Positions 35,383-43,585 are shown, counted from the stretch's first letter. The stretch: DNA of 64,000 bases from an uncultured Rhodobiaceae bacterium (GCA_913057645.1 CAJXOU010000002.1:32952-96951); one strand, 5' to 3'. Program-made: numbers and translations. The notes: a model not told the origin generated them from the letters alone.

Positions 35383-35946
35383 TCAAGCGATCCGGATGCT
35401 GATCGAGGGTTTCGGCGCGCCGAGACTTGCCCCATCCACCGCCCGACCCGCCTTCAGCGCATCGCCCAGCGCCGCGCGGTCGAGCTTCGGCGGCTGCGCT
35501 TTCCAGTACGCATCGGGAATCCGCTCCTCGTCCTCGATCACAACCGCAGGCGGCGAGGTTCTCAGCGAGACGGTGAAATCGGGCTCGGTGATGCGCCTGA
35601 TCTCGGCGCGGGACATCACATCCGTGACCAGCCGCCGCTTGCGCTCGGCCCGGTCCTGGAAGCGCTCCAGCCGGGTTCTGAGGTCGCTCAAGCGCGCTTT
35701 CAGCCCGGCGATCAGCCCCAGATCCTCCTCGCGGGAGCGCAGAAGGGCGGCCAGCGCCTCTGTGAGCTCCGTCTCGCCCTCAAGCGTGTCGGCCAGGGTC
35801 TCGTCGTCGAGATCGGGAAACTCCGCCTCGAGCCGCTCGCGCAGATAGCCGTGCGCGTGAAAGGCCGCGGCGATCCGCGGCGGCAGTTTCGGGGTCTCCA
35901 CCTCGGGAACAGCCGGGTGTGCAGCGTCGTCGAATTCTGGCATCAT
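35383..35946 (-). CDS. Siphovirus Gp157-like protein
   Basis: The protein has about 187 residues from the ATG beginning at 35946, preceded by an AGAGGT site. Its centre is an acidic then basic alpha-helical region with coiled-coil character (about residues 50-125: ALLRSREEDLGLIAGLKARL, RLERFQDRAERKRRLVTDVM). The C-terminal part has TVSLRTSPPAVVIEDEERIPDAYW (about 130), the most conserved stretch of the phage Gp157 family. Family members are linked to phage resistance or recombination, and the exact role is unknown. It heads the Gp157-Rad52 pair and is divergent from an XRE regulator. Confidence 0.78.
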   Translation of the reverse strand: MMPEFDDAAHPAVPEVETPKLPPRIAAAFHAHGYLRERLEAEFPDLDDETLADTLEGETELTEALAALLRSREEDLGLIAGLKARLSDLRTRLERFQDRAERKRRLVTDVMSRAEIRRITEPDFTVSLRTSPPAVVIEDEERIPDAYWKAQPPKLDRAALGDALKAGRAVDGASLGAPKPSISIRIA

Positions 35947-36043
35947 AACTGACCTCTTTTCGTTCATAGGCGACCTAAATCGTGCCATCCCGTGCCCTGA
36001 AGTCAACCAAAACAAGTCAATATATGATAGTTCTCGGTCTATT
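35947..36043. promoter_or_regulatory. Divergent promoter region with a possible operator repeat
   Basis: This short AT-rich gap separates the Gp157-Rad52 pair from a divergently transcribed small XRE regulator, a classic phage-type control layout. AAGTCAA occurs twice as a direct repeat (36000-36006 and 36014-36020), followed by a TATATGATAG stretch that could be a -10 element for the regulator. Operator function is inferred only. Confidence 0.4.
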
Positions 36044-36289
36044 ATGATTTATTCCGCTCAGATTCGGGCCGCCCGGGGCCTTCTCGACTGGAGCCGCGAA
36101 GAACTCGCTGCGGCCGCCGGGCTCGGGCTGTCGACGGTCCAGCGCATGGAAAAGGGTGACGGACCGGCCCGGGGACATGCGGGCAATGTCTGGTCCCTGC
36201 AGGCCGCGCTTGAGGCGGCCGGGGTCGTTCTTCTGCCTGCGGATGAAACGGCCGGCCCGGGCGTACGGCTCAAATTGCCCTCTGAGTGA
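36044..36289 (+). CDS. Small XRE-family DNA-binding regulator
   Basis: The 81-residue protein is essentially one helix-turn-helix domain. IRAARGLLDWSREELAAAAGLGLSTVQRME (about residues 7-36) matches the XRE scaffold, with the recognition helix at LGLSTVQRME. It probably binds the adjacent divergent promoter and controls the Gp157-Rad52 pair or itself. From 36290 to 36545 no gene is seen; one GCAGGGAA element (36373-36380) there is the reverse complement of a repeat clustered near 41900. Confidence 0.85.
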   Translation: MIYSAQIRAARGLLDWSREELAAAAGLGLSTVQRMEKGDGPARGHAGNVWSLQAALEAAGVVLLPADETAGPGVRLKLPSE

Positions 36290-36545
36290 GGGCGCGCGCG
36301 AACCTGTCCCCGATATCCCCGTTCTTCGTCCCTCCACCAAGAAAGAACTCCCTGGTTGTGGTTCGTTGTTGGGCAGGGAATTACGGGGATAAGCCGGGCC
36401 GCGTTCTTATGCCGGCGACTTCGGGGCGGCTTGGAGCGGTGTTCTGGGTTCTGCGGCGATGGCGGGCCAGTGGACAAGACGCACCGGTGAAGGGGATGTC
36501 TCGACGAAGCCCCCATTACGTCTGCCGCCGCTTCGTCCGGCGGCT

Positions 36546-36770
36546 CTAGCGTTTGGGCTTGCGGACCGGGTCCAGGAGGAGCGCAGGGGCAACACCCAGC
36601 GCCTTGGCGAGTTTCGCCAGAATGGTGACCGTCGGATTGCGCGTTCCCCGCTCGATGCCGCTCACATAGGTCCGGTGGAGGCCGCTTTCGAAGGCGAGGT
36701 CCTCCTGCGACCAGTCAAGGTCGCGCCTTAATCTCTGGACGTTGAGTCCCACCTGCCGCCTGATATCCAT
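36546..36770 (-). CDS. XRE-family transcriptional regulator
   Basis: The 74-residue protein has a textbook XRE helix-turn-helix: VGLNVQRLRRDLDWSQEDLAFESGLHRTYVSGIERGTRNPTV-type sequence spread over residues 7-48, with the SQEDLA / HRTYVSGIERG core. A basic tail follows (DPVRKPKR). It has no sensor domain, so it probably acts as a repressor of nearby accessory genes. It is convergent with the other small regulator and divergent from 36937. Confidence 0.88.
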   Translation of the reverse strand: MDIRRQVGLNVQRLRRDLDWSQEDLAFESGLHRTYVSGIERGTRNPTVTILAKLAKALGVAPALLLDPVRKPKR

Positions 36771-36936
36771 GGCGCTATCAGGCGGTTATGCATCCTATAA
36801 GTCTACATCCTATGAGTCACATTTTGCTTGACCCTGCCCGGCGCATTTCTTTCCATCGGGCGGGCGACAAACCACTGGACTTGCGGCCCACACGAAGCCT
36901 CACTGCACAAAGCTTCAGTGCGACGGTGCAAACATC

Positions 36937-37161
36937 ATGGATGACGATCAAAAGGAACTTCTCGGCCGGTTGTTCGGTGTGGCCTGTGATGTGCTCGAAC
37001 GGGCGCATGAGACCGCGGCCGCCGGACAAGCGCGCGATGTCGATGCCAAGCAGGCGGCGCTGTGCGCCCGCGATCTTGGCAAGGCTGCGGACCGTCTGGG
37101 CGCGCTGGCCGAGACCATGCGTCTTGTTGCCGAAGACAGACCCCGCCGGGAGAAGGCGTGA
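36937..37161 (+). CDS. Small hypothetical helical protein
   Basis: The 74-residue protein is acidic at its start (MDDDQKELL), alanine-rich and probably all alpha-helical. I recognise no family. It is supported by its position: its stop lies one base before the ATG of the HNH-like gene, in the same direction, so the two are probably cotranslated. Phage or island accessory function is inferred from context only. Confidence 0.5.
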   Translation: MDDDQKELLGRLFGVACDVLERAHETAAAGQARDVDAKQAALCARDLGKAADRLGALAETMRLVAEDRPRREKA

Positions 37162-37162
37162 C

Positions 37163-37600
37163 ATGGCCCGCATCGCGCCCTCGACCCCGATCTATCAGCG
37201 CGGCCAATCCCGGACCTCCGCCCAGCGCCGCCCGCGATTGCGCGACAGGGCGCATCTCGAGCGCATCGCGCGAATGCCTTGCGCGGTCCCGGGCTGCCGG
37301 TCGGGCCGGATCCAGGTGGCACATATTCGCTTCGCCTGCGCCATTGAGGGCGCCGCGATTGTCGGCAAGGCGGAGAAGCCCGACGACTGGCGCGTTCTGC
37401 CGCTCTGCGTTTTCCATCACATGGAGGGCCCGGAAGCGCAGCACCGCATGAACGAAGCTCTTTTCTGGGCGCGGCACGGCATCAACCCTTACGCCCTGGC
37501 GCGCGCACTTTACAACCTCTCCGGCGATTCCGAGGCGATGCAGCTCCTGCTTGCCCGCGCGCCGGTGATTTTCCCTGACCGCGCTACTTACGAAATCTGA
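37163..37600 (+). CDS. HNH/DUF968-like nuclease
   Basis: The protein has 145 residues from ATG 37163. MPCAVPGC (about residue 37) supplies a CxxxxC-type zinc pair, QVAHIRFA (about 51) the first histidine, and DDWRVLPLCVFHHMEGPEAQHRMNEALFWARHG (about 72-104) the PLC..HH motif typical of DUF968 and HNH phage nucleases. It probably cuts structured or single-stranded DNA during phage recombination. It lies within the Rad52-containing island, which fits. The in-frame sequence upstream to 36788 is not convincing as protein. Confidence 0.72.
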   Translation: MARIAPSTPIYQRGQSRTSAQRRPRLRDRAHLERIARMPCAVPGCRSGRIQVAHIRFACAIEGAAIVGKAEKPDDWRVLPLCVFHHMEGPEAQHRMNEALFWARHGINPYALARALYNLSGDSEAMQLLLARAPVIFPDRATYEI

Positions 37601-37766
37601 GCCCGCCATGACACGAGCGGCAACCCGGCAAATGCGGACCATCGATGTAGACGGATCGTCGACAGCCGATAAGTCACAAGGATGCCGAACGGTCCCATCG
37701 GGGCCTTCGTATCGAGCGACCTGTGCCTGACACGGGATCGAAAAACCACCAGCCCAAGGAGGTGTC

Positions 37767-38381
37767 ATGCATTCCCTGCGAAATCTCTGTCTCGTTGCCA
37801 TTTTCGTCAACACCGCGGCAGCGGCCGCGGCGCTCGACCGCGACCTTGTGGAGCGCTGCGCGAAGGAGCCCGAGCTCAGGGATCAGCTCTACTGCATCGA
37901 GCGCGGAGACAAGGACTACGACAATGAGGACGCAACCGATGAGGGAGACTGGCTGCGGAAATCTTCTGTATCGCCCATCGATGACAGCCGGAATGTCGCG
38001 CTTCATGTCCTCGCGGATACGCCCTTCGAGGGCTGGATCGACGAAAAATCGGGAGCGCTTTTTCTCAGATGCAGCGAAAACGAAACAGACGCCTATATCT
38101 ATACGGGGCTGCCCGCGCAGCCCGAACGCGGGAATTACAACCGCGTCACGGTGACCCTGCGCTACGACAAGGAAGACGCGCGCACCATTGTCATGAATGA
38201 AAGCACCGATAATCAGGCCCTGTTCTTCCGGCAGCCCATCGCCGAAATAAAACGGATGATGGAGCACGAGGAAATGCTGTTCCGCTTCACGCCTCACAAT
38301 GCGCCGCCCACGACAACGCGTTTCCAGCTGCATGGCCTTGAGAAGGCCATCAAGCCCCTGCGCGAAGCCTGCCACTGGTAG
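37767..38381 (+). CDS. VasI/TagO-like secreted protein
   Basis: The 204-residue protein has a signal peptide (LCLVAIFVNTAAAAAA, cleaved near residue 22) and a perfect AAGGAGGTG ribosome site. The mature part has VERCAKEPELRDQLYCIERGD and LFLRCSENETDAYIYTGL (about 110), TVTLRYDKEDARTIVMNES (about 129) and a final GLEKAIKPLREACHW, the closing signature of VasI-like type VI accessory proteins (VMGSO family). The cysteines probably form periplasmic disulfides. No other type VI secretion gene is in the window, so it is an orphan. The 166 bases before it hold no gene. Confidence 0.68.
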   Translation: MHSLRNLCLVAIFVNTAAAAAALDRDLVERCAKEPELRDQLYCIERGDKDYDNEDATDEGDWLRKSSVSPIDDSRNVALHVLADTPFEGWIDEKSGALFLRCSENETDAYIYTGLPAQPERGNYNRVTVTLRYDKEDARTIVMNESTDNQALFFRQPIAEIKRMMEHEEMLFRFTPHNAPPTTTRFQLHGLEKAIKPLREACHW

Positions 38382-38556
38382 CGCGTTTCATCCAATCCGG
38401 TTTCATCTCTTCTTCCGGGAAAGACTTTCTCCATTGCTAGCCGTCAGGCTTGTCTGTGTACGATCGAGAGTGGCGAACGGGGTGGTGTTGTGCGTTTCTC
38501 GCGCACGTCCGCCGGTCTTTGGTCCGATGCGTCTCAACGGATAAAGGAGAGGGTCG

Positions 38557-39129
38557 ATGTCAATCGGCAATTTGAATACGGCACCGGAGGAGATGAAGGC
38601 CGGACGGACCGAGCAGCGCCGTCCGGAGGCGACGGTCCGCCGGTTGCGGGCGGGAAACGAAGACATCACGATCGGCGAGAACAGCATCCTCGAGGGGTCT
38701 TTCGACACCCAGGGCGCCATGTTCGTGGATGGCGCGGCGGTGAACGCCGATTTGCGCGCGGCTCATCTTTCCATCGGCACGACGGGTCGTGTGGAGGGGC
38801 AGGCCACGGTTCTGCGCGCCGAAATCGCGGGCAGCTTCGATGGCATGCTCGAATGCGCCGGCGAGATCATCCTGCGCTCCTCGAGCCGTATCGCCGGCGA
38901 GATCAAATGCGCCAAGCTCGTTACCCATCGCGGCGCGATCATCGCCGCCCAGGTCCGCATCGTGGATGACGAGCGCCCGGAGGACGAGCAGGGCCGGGCC
39001 GCGCTTTCGGCCTTCGCGCCGGCCGCGGGCGGCCTGCTCAACCGCCGCAAGCTCAGGAGAGCGGTGCCGGTGGGATATGGTGTCCTTCTGGCGTTGGGCG
39101 CGATGGGCATCGTGTCGTTCCTGTCGTGA
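38557..39129 (+). CDS. Bactofilin-family protein with C-terminal membrane anchor
   Basis: The 190-residue protein starts after an AAAGGAGAG site. Its core (about residues 32-125) is a right-handed beta-helix of short repeats: ITIGENSILEGSFDTQG, AHLSIGTTGRVEGQA, AEIAGSFDGMLECAGEI, SSSRIAGEIKCAKLVTHRGA. This is the polymer-forming bactofilin fold. A hydrophobic helix (VGYGVLLALGAMGIVSFL) ends the protein and could anchor filaments to the membrane. Bactofilins organise envelope growth or polar structures. It stands alone, convergent with the DUF5681 gene. The 175-base gap upstream shows only its ribosome site. Confidence 0.85.
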   Translation: MSIGNLNTAPEEMKAGRTEQRRPEATVRRLRAGNEDITIGENSILEGSFDTQGAMFVDGAAVNADLRAAHLSIGTTGRVEGQATVLRAEIAGSFDGMLECAGEIILRSSSRIAGEIKCAKLVTHRGAIIAAQVRIVDDERPEDEQGRAALSAFAPAAGGLLNRRKLRRAVPVGYGVLLALGAMGIVSFLS

Positions 39130-39139
39130 TCCCGTACGT

Positions 39140-39601
39140 CTAGGAGTTCGGGTCCGCGCCATCTGAAGACTTGTCGGGTGAAGCTTGACGAGCCGCGGCG
39201 GGGGCGCAGTTGTCGAACCATTCTTCGTAGGTCGCGGCGCTGGGTGGAAAATGGGCGATGGCGACCTCCTGTTCCGCGGGGCCATTCATGGCGGCCTCCG
39301 CGGCACTCTGGATGCGCACGAGGTCCTTCAGGGCGAGGCGGCTGCCCTCCATGGCGTTTTGAATCTGTTTGTGAATCGCGACCTCGATTTTCGTTTTCCA
39401 TTTTCGCTCGCCGTCAATGCGCACCGGAACCTTCTCGTTCAGTATCCGGAACACCAGCTCGGCGATCGAGGGCTTCTTCCTGTGCCGGCGGCCGCCTTCC
39501 GGATTGCCGCTTTGCCCTTTCTTGAAGCGGGTGTGGCGGGGCGGATTGCCGTATCCCACCTTCTCCGTCTGGTTTGCGGGCTTGTCGTCTTTCGTGGACA
39601 T
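39140..39601 (-). CDS. DUF5681-domain protein
   Basis: The protein has 153 residues from the ATG beginning at 39601, chosen for its strong AAGGAGA site; the longer frame upstream is not protein-like. The N-terminal VGYGNPPRHTRFKKGQSGNPEGGR (about residues 15-38) is the DUF5681 signature, a basic glycine-rich motif. A helical segment IAELVFRILNEKVPVRI follows. These proteins occur beside phage-type methyltransferases and terminases in alphaproteobacteria; their function is unknown. It follows the ParB-methyltransferase gene by 43 bases. Confidence 0.75.
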   Translation of the reverse strand: MSTKDDKPANQTEKVGYGNPPRHTRFKKGQSGNPEGGRRHRKKPSIAELVFRILNEKVPVRIDGERKWKTKIEVAIHKQIQNAMEGSRLALKDLVRIQSAAEAAMNGPAEQEVAIAHFPPSAATYEEWFDNCAPAAARQASPDKSSDGADPNS

Positions 39602-39644
39602 GGACTTTCTCCTTTCGGGTCTCGGAACAAGGGGGAATGTGCGG

Positions 39645-40946
39645 CTATTCGGCGCGCTCGCGGGCAAGCTCCTGGCGGAATATGCCGGTATCCTCGAAAA
39701 ACGGCTCCTGGCCGGTTTCGGCGACCCAGCGCGCGAGAATGACATCGGCATAATGCGGATCGATTTCGGCGAGCAAGGCCTGCCGGCCCGCGCGCTCGGC
39801 GGCGATCAGCGTCGTGCCGCTGCCGCCGAAGGGGTCGAGAATATTGTCGCCGCGATTGGAGCAGTCGCGGATGGCGTCGAGGACCAGGGCCACCGGTTTC
39901 ACGGTGGGATGGGTTTCCAGCGCCTCGGCGCGGTCGCGATGAAACCCGGCGTATCCGGGATAGTCCCAGACATTGGTTCGATTGCGGCCATGCTGGCCCA
40001 GCGCGACATTGTTGACATGCGCGGCGGTCCCCTGCTTGAAGAGCGGGATCATTTCGTGCTGCGAGCGATAGAGCGAGCCCATGCCGGCATTGGTCTTGCG
40101 CCAGATCGCGATGTTCTTCAACTCGGTGAAGACGGCCATGCCCGCCTCGACCACCTCGCGGATGTGACGCCAGTCCATGCAGACATAATGCAGCGCGCCA
40201 TCCATGGCGACGGCCGCCATGCGCTCGAAGACGGTGGTCAGGAAGGCGACATAGGCCTCGCGGTCCATTTCGCCCGAGGCCATGGCGAAGTCGGGATGAT
40301 GATGCCGGCCGAGACCTGAAACATTGCCGGGCACGCGCACATTATAGGGCGGGTCGGTGAACGACATGCGGACCTGCCGGCCATCCACCAATTGCGTCAT
40401 GACGGCCTCGTCGCGCGCATCGCCGCATATCAGGCGATGCGATCCCACCTGCCAGACATCGCCCGGCCGGTTAACCGCGATGACGTCGCCGGGGTCGGGA
40501 AGGCTTTCCGTGGCGGCGGGCTCGGGGTCTATCATCAGCCGGTCGAGCTCGGGCGTTTCGAAACCGGTGATGGTGAGATCGATGTCGTGCGGTTGCTGCA
40601 GTTCGATGATCTCGTCGAACTCCAGCTTGAGATTGCGCTCGTCCCAGACCGCATCCTCGGCGATGCGATTGTCGGCCAGACGATAGGCGCGCAGCTGTGC
40701 CGGCGTCAGGTCCGCCGCGCAGATCACCGGCACGCGGTTGAGACCGGCCTGCTTTGCCGCCTCCAGCCGCGCCGCCCCGCAGACCACCTCATTGTTGGCG
40801 GAGATGATGATCGGGTTGCGAAAGCCGAACTGACGGATGCTTTCGAGGAGCTTCGCGATCTGCTTGCGGGAATGAGTCCGGGTCGCGCGCGCGGGAAGCG
40901 TCAACTCGCCGGGCGCGCGATACTCGATGATGGTCTCGGGCTCCAT
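39645..40946 (-). CDS. ParB-domain DNA methyltransferase (beta-class adenine/cytosine-N4 type)
   Basis: The 433-residue protein has an N-terminal ParB/sulfiredoxin-like domain (residues 1-95: ATRTHSRKQIAKLLESIRQFGF, VCGAARLEAAKQAG) and a methyltransferase domain. MSFTDPPYNVRVPG (about 195) is motif IV and DPFGGSGTTLIAAERAGR (about 368) motif I, so the order is beta-class. THPTVKPVALV (about 345) is the usual third block. Such solitary enzymes occur on phages and islands and probably methylate adenine or N4-cytosine. No cognate restriction gene is visible, so it is an orphan methylase. Confidence 0.9.
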   Translation of the reverse strand: MEPETIIEYRAPGELTLPARATRTHSRKQIAKLLESIRQFGFRNPIIISANNEVVCGAARLEAAKQAGLNRVPVICAADLTPAQLRAYRLADNRIAEDAVWDERNLKLEFDEIIELQQPHDIDLTITGFETPELDRLMIDPEPAATESLPDPGDVIAVNRPGDVWQVGSHRLICGDARDEAVMTQLVDGRQVRMSFTDPPYNVRVPGNVSGLGRHHHPDFAMASGEMDREAYVAFLTTVFERMAAVAMDGALHYVCMDWRHIREVVEAGMAVFTELKNIAIWRKTNAGMGSLYRSQHEMIPLFKQGTAAHVNNVALGQHGRNRTNVWDYPGYAGFHRDRAEALETHPTVKPVALVLDAIRDCSNRGDNILDPFGGSGTTLIAAERAGRQALLAEIDPHYADVILARWVAETGQEPFFEDTGIFRQELARERAE

Positions 40947-41047
40947 GATGTCCCCCTGTCTGGTTTTCGCCGCCCGTCATGGACGGCGCTCGATACAGGG
41001 GAACATTGGCAAACCGGTTTTTGTTCATCGCCGGCTGTGAGCAGAAA

Positions 41048-41494
41048 TTATTCTTTCTTCCGCATTTTATTGATGTGGCGCCACGCCGTCGCTCGGCTGA
41101 CGGCGTCATTCAATCGCTCGACGACCAGTTCGGCGACGCTGTTGGTACTGAGAGCGGGGGACTTTGCGAGAATCTCCTTCGCGATCGGAAGGATCCGGGC
41201 TGCATTTTTTTCGCCCACCGCTTTGTTGGCCCGTCGGCTGCGATCCGATGCTTCGATCTGCTTCTCGCCGTATTGGACGACCAGCGAGTCTTCAAGGCCC
41301 GTGACGATGGCGCTCGCACCGCTTACCCTGAGATGGGTTCGAGGATCCGCCGGGTCCGCCGTGAATATTTCCGACTTGATGATCGCCGCTTGCTCCGGTC
41401 CGGAAAATTTCGCTCGTACTTTCCTTTCCAGGTTTTGCATCTTGGCGCGCGTTTCTTCAGGAGTGAAGTTCGGATGCATATTGGGTTCTGACAT
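41048..41494 (-). CDS. Small protein with a C-terminal helix-turn-helix-like region
   Basis: The 148-residue protein has an excellent AGGAGG site five or so bases before the ATG. I recognise no named family. The C-terminal third (AKEILAKSPALSTNSVAEL, then VSRATAWRHINKM) resembles a DNA-binding helix-turn-helix, and the N-terminal half is hydrophilic. It lies upstream of the ParB-methyltransferase gene in the same direction, 101 bases apart, and may regulate it or act in packaging-like DNA recognition. Function is open. Confidence 0.6.
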   Translation of the reverse strand: MSEPNMHPNFTPEETRAKMQNLERKVRAKFSGPEQAAIIKSEIFTADPADPRTHLRVSGASAIVTGLEDSLVVQYGEKQIEASDRSRRANKAVGEKNAARILPIAKEILAKSPALSTNSVAELVVERLNDAVSRATAWRHINKMRKKE

Positions 41495-41725
41495 AGCTCA
41501 AGCCTCCTTAAACTGGCTTCTTTTGTGTCTTCTCCATTTCAATTTGCTCCGTGGTCCCCTCTTTATTCCAAACCATGCAGAATCGGGTCAAGGGACGAGA
41601 GCTGACTCACGCCGGATTCGCTATCACGAGCCGAAAGAAGGTCAATCAGTTGCGGTATGGACCCGCCTGACCGGTGTCATGCGCGCGCGATGCGTTCCGT
41701 GTGATGGAACGACGGCGTTGTGTTG

Positions 41726-41916
41726 CTCCCTGCGCAGGGATGGCGATTCCCTGCTCGGGTGTCAGATTTTCCCTGTTTGATGATTCAAATTCCCTGCTCG
41801 CGTTCGCCGGATACCATGCAGGAATCCGCACGGATGCACCGTTTCCCGGCCATCTTCGCGGCCCCGCGGGCTTCATTTTGTTCAAATTTCCCTGCACATT
41901 CCCTGCTGGCAGGGAA
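41726..41916. repeat. Phased cluster of TTCCCTGC elements
   Basis: Near-identical TTCCCTG(C) octamers start at 41726 (first base C), 41747, 41769, 41790, 41888 and 41899, with reverse complements at 41733-41740 and 41909-41916. The first and last form inverted repeats (TCCCTGCGCAGGGA at 41727-41740; TTCCCTGC-TG-GCAGGGAA at 41899-41916). Spacings of 21, 22, 21 and 11 bases approximate whole helical turns. The cluster fills the gap between the island's last gene and the hydrolase gene at 41933. The remainder of 41495-41932 holds no gene I can support. Confidence 0.75.
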
Positions 41917-41932
41917 ATCGCGGGTAGGCGTC

Positions 41933-42700
41933 ATGAAAATCGCGGAGCGATGGTTCGAGCGGAAGGATATGGGCGATGGCGTCACGCTCCTGTGGGAGCC
42001 GCATATCCATCCCTTCATCCGCTGCAACATCTGGCATGTCGCCGGACGCGACCGCGATCTGCTGATCGATACCGGCACCGGCGTCGCCTCGCTCAAGACG
42101 GAAATCGCGCGGCTTACGGACAAGCCGCTCACCGCGCTTGCCACGCATATCCATTACGATCATGTCGGCTCGCTGCATGAATTCGGCACGCGCCTCATGC
42201 ATCCCATCGAGGCGCCGGGTATGGAGGATTACCGCGAATTCGCGACGCTGAGCGTTTCAGGGTTTCCGCGCGAGCTGCGCGATGCTCTGGCGGGATACGG
42301 GCTGGCGGACGGGGAGCCTTTGCTCATCGATGCGCTGCCGCATGAGGGCTACGACATCGAGAGCTACGCCGTGCGCTCCGTCGCGGCCACCGGGACGGTG
42401 GGCGAGGGCGATACGATCGATCTGGGCGACCGGCATTTCTCGGTCTTTCATCTACCCGGTCATTCGCCGGGCTCGATCGGCCTGTTCGAGGCGTCCACCC
42501 GCACGCTTTTCTCGGGCGATGCGATCTATGACGGGCCGCTGCTCGACGAGCTGCCTGGTTCCGACATCGCGGTCTATTGCGAGACGATCAGGCGGCTGCG
42601 CGCTCTTGATGTCGATGTCGTTCACGGCGGCCACGATCCGAGCTTCGGACGCGAGCGGATGATCGAGATCTGCGACGCCTATCTCGCGCGTCGCGGCTGA
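41933..42700 (+). CDS. Metallo-beta-lactamase-fold hydrolase
   Basis: The protein has 255 residues from ATG 41933, after a GTAGG-type site; the open frame upstream crosses the repeat cluster and is unlikely to be coding. THIHYDHVGSLHEFG (about residues 71-85) is the HxHxDH zinc motif. VFHLPGHSPGSIGLFE (about 172) supplies the next His, LFSGDAIYDG (about 194) the bridging Asp, and VHGGHDPSFG (about 229) the last His. It is a cytosolic glyoxalase-II-like hydrolase with unknown substrate. It is convergent with the next gene, three bases apart. Confidence 0.88.
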   Translation: MKIAERWFERKDMGDGVTLLWEPHIHPFIRCNIWHVAGRDRDLLIDTGTGVASLKTEIARLTDKPLTALATHIHYDHVGSLHEFGTRLMHPIEAPGMEDYREFATLSVSGFPRELRDALAGYGLADGEPLLIDALPHEGYDIESYAVRSVAATGTVGEGDTIDLGDRHFSVFHLPGHSPGSIGLFEASTRTLFSGDAIYDGPLLDELPGSDIAVYCETIRRLRALDVDVVHGGHDPSFGRERMIEICDAYLARRG

Positions 42701-42703
42701 GGT

Positions 42704-43585
42704 TCAAGCGGCCGTCGCGGTGTGCGCCGGTTCCTCGCCATGCGCCTCCTTCCATTCGGCCACCAGCTCGCGATTGTCGTGCTGCCAGGGATGGAAGCTG
42801 GGCTTGAACCAGTCCAGATAGGCGGGAATCGATTTCCGCAAGGGCCCGGGATTGATCCACAGATAGTGGGCAAGCCGGCCCCAGGCACGCGGGCTCCATT
42901 GCATCCGCTCGACCGCCAGAAGATTGCGGATGTGCAGAAACAGATTGATGTTGAAGAAGATCGTCGCCATCAGCAAAGAGCGCACGCGCAGGAAGTAGAA
43001 GGTCCCGGGTCTGGTGACAGCCTTCAGCACATCGAAGGCGACCGCCTTGTGTTCCGTCTCTTCCACCGCATGCCACATCCAGAGTTCGTATTCTTCCGGC
43101 GATGCGTGTTCCGCGAAGGTCTCGCGCTCGCGCAGAAGGTGATCGGCGAGGACCGCCGTGAAATGCTCCAGGGCTACCGTCTGGCCGAGCTGCGCCTTTT
43201 TCGGCATCAGGACCCGCGCGAGTTTCTGCATGCGGGCCGAACGGCGTTCGAGCTTCCACATCGGGTAGCCCTGCGCGGCGATGCGGTCGTTATAGGCCTG
43301 GTGCTCGCGGGAATGGATCGCCTCCTGGCCCAGAAACTCCCGGATTTCGCCTTGCAGCTTCGGGTCGGTGATCTTGTGCTTCTGGTAACGCACCGTGTCG
43401 CAGAAGAAGCGCTCGCCGACGGGGAACATCGCCGAGAGGGCGTTGAAATAGGCGGTCACCACGGGATCGCCATTGTACCAGTGGCGGCGTTCACCCGCCC
43501 GGAACCGGCGGTTGCGCGTGGCGAAGACCAGTTCGCTCCCGCTCTGGCTGGATACGTCGTGGTCGGCTTCCTTGGCGGCGGACAT
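42704..43585 (-). CDS. PF10118-type predicted metal-dependent hydrolase
   Basis: The 293-residue protein is mainly helical with conserved acidic/histidine pairs: FLGQEAIHSREHQAYND (about residue 84), LEHFTAVLADHLL (about 139) and WMWHAVEETEHKAVAFDVL (about 168). These EH/EETEH motifs define the family once called predicted metal-dependent hydrolases and suggest a ferritin-like di-metal site. A hydrophobic stretch (LLMATIFFNINLFLHI, about 204) may associate with the membrane. The reaction is unknown. The 182 bases upstream hold the divergent promoter region with the PGPGW gene. Confidence 0.8.
   Translation of the reverse strand: MSAAKEADHDVSSQSGSELVFATRNRRFRAGERRHWYNGDPVVTAYFNALSAMFPVGERFFCDTVRYQKHKITDPKLQGEIREFLGQEAIHSREHQAYNDRIAAQGYPMWKLERRSARMQKLARVLMPKKAQLGQTVALEHFTAVLADHLLRERETFAEHASPEEYELWMWHAVEETEHKAVAFDVLKAVTRPGTFYFLRVRSLLMATIFFNINLFLHIRNLLAVERMQWSPRAWGRLAHYLWINPGPLRKSIPAYLDWFKPSFHPWQHDNRELVAEWKEAHGEEPAHTATAA

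Noticed and set aside
34553-41494. A complete prophage
   Set aside because: No integrase, terminase, portal, capsid or lysis gene is visible and no flanking att-like repeats were found.
41720-41932. An earlier start for the metallo-beta-lactamase-fold protein
   Set aside because: The 71-codon extension runs through the TTCCCTGC repeat cluster and has no protein-like character.
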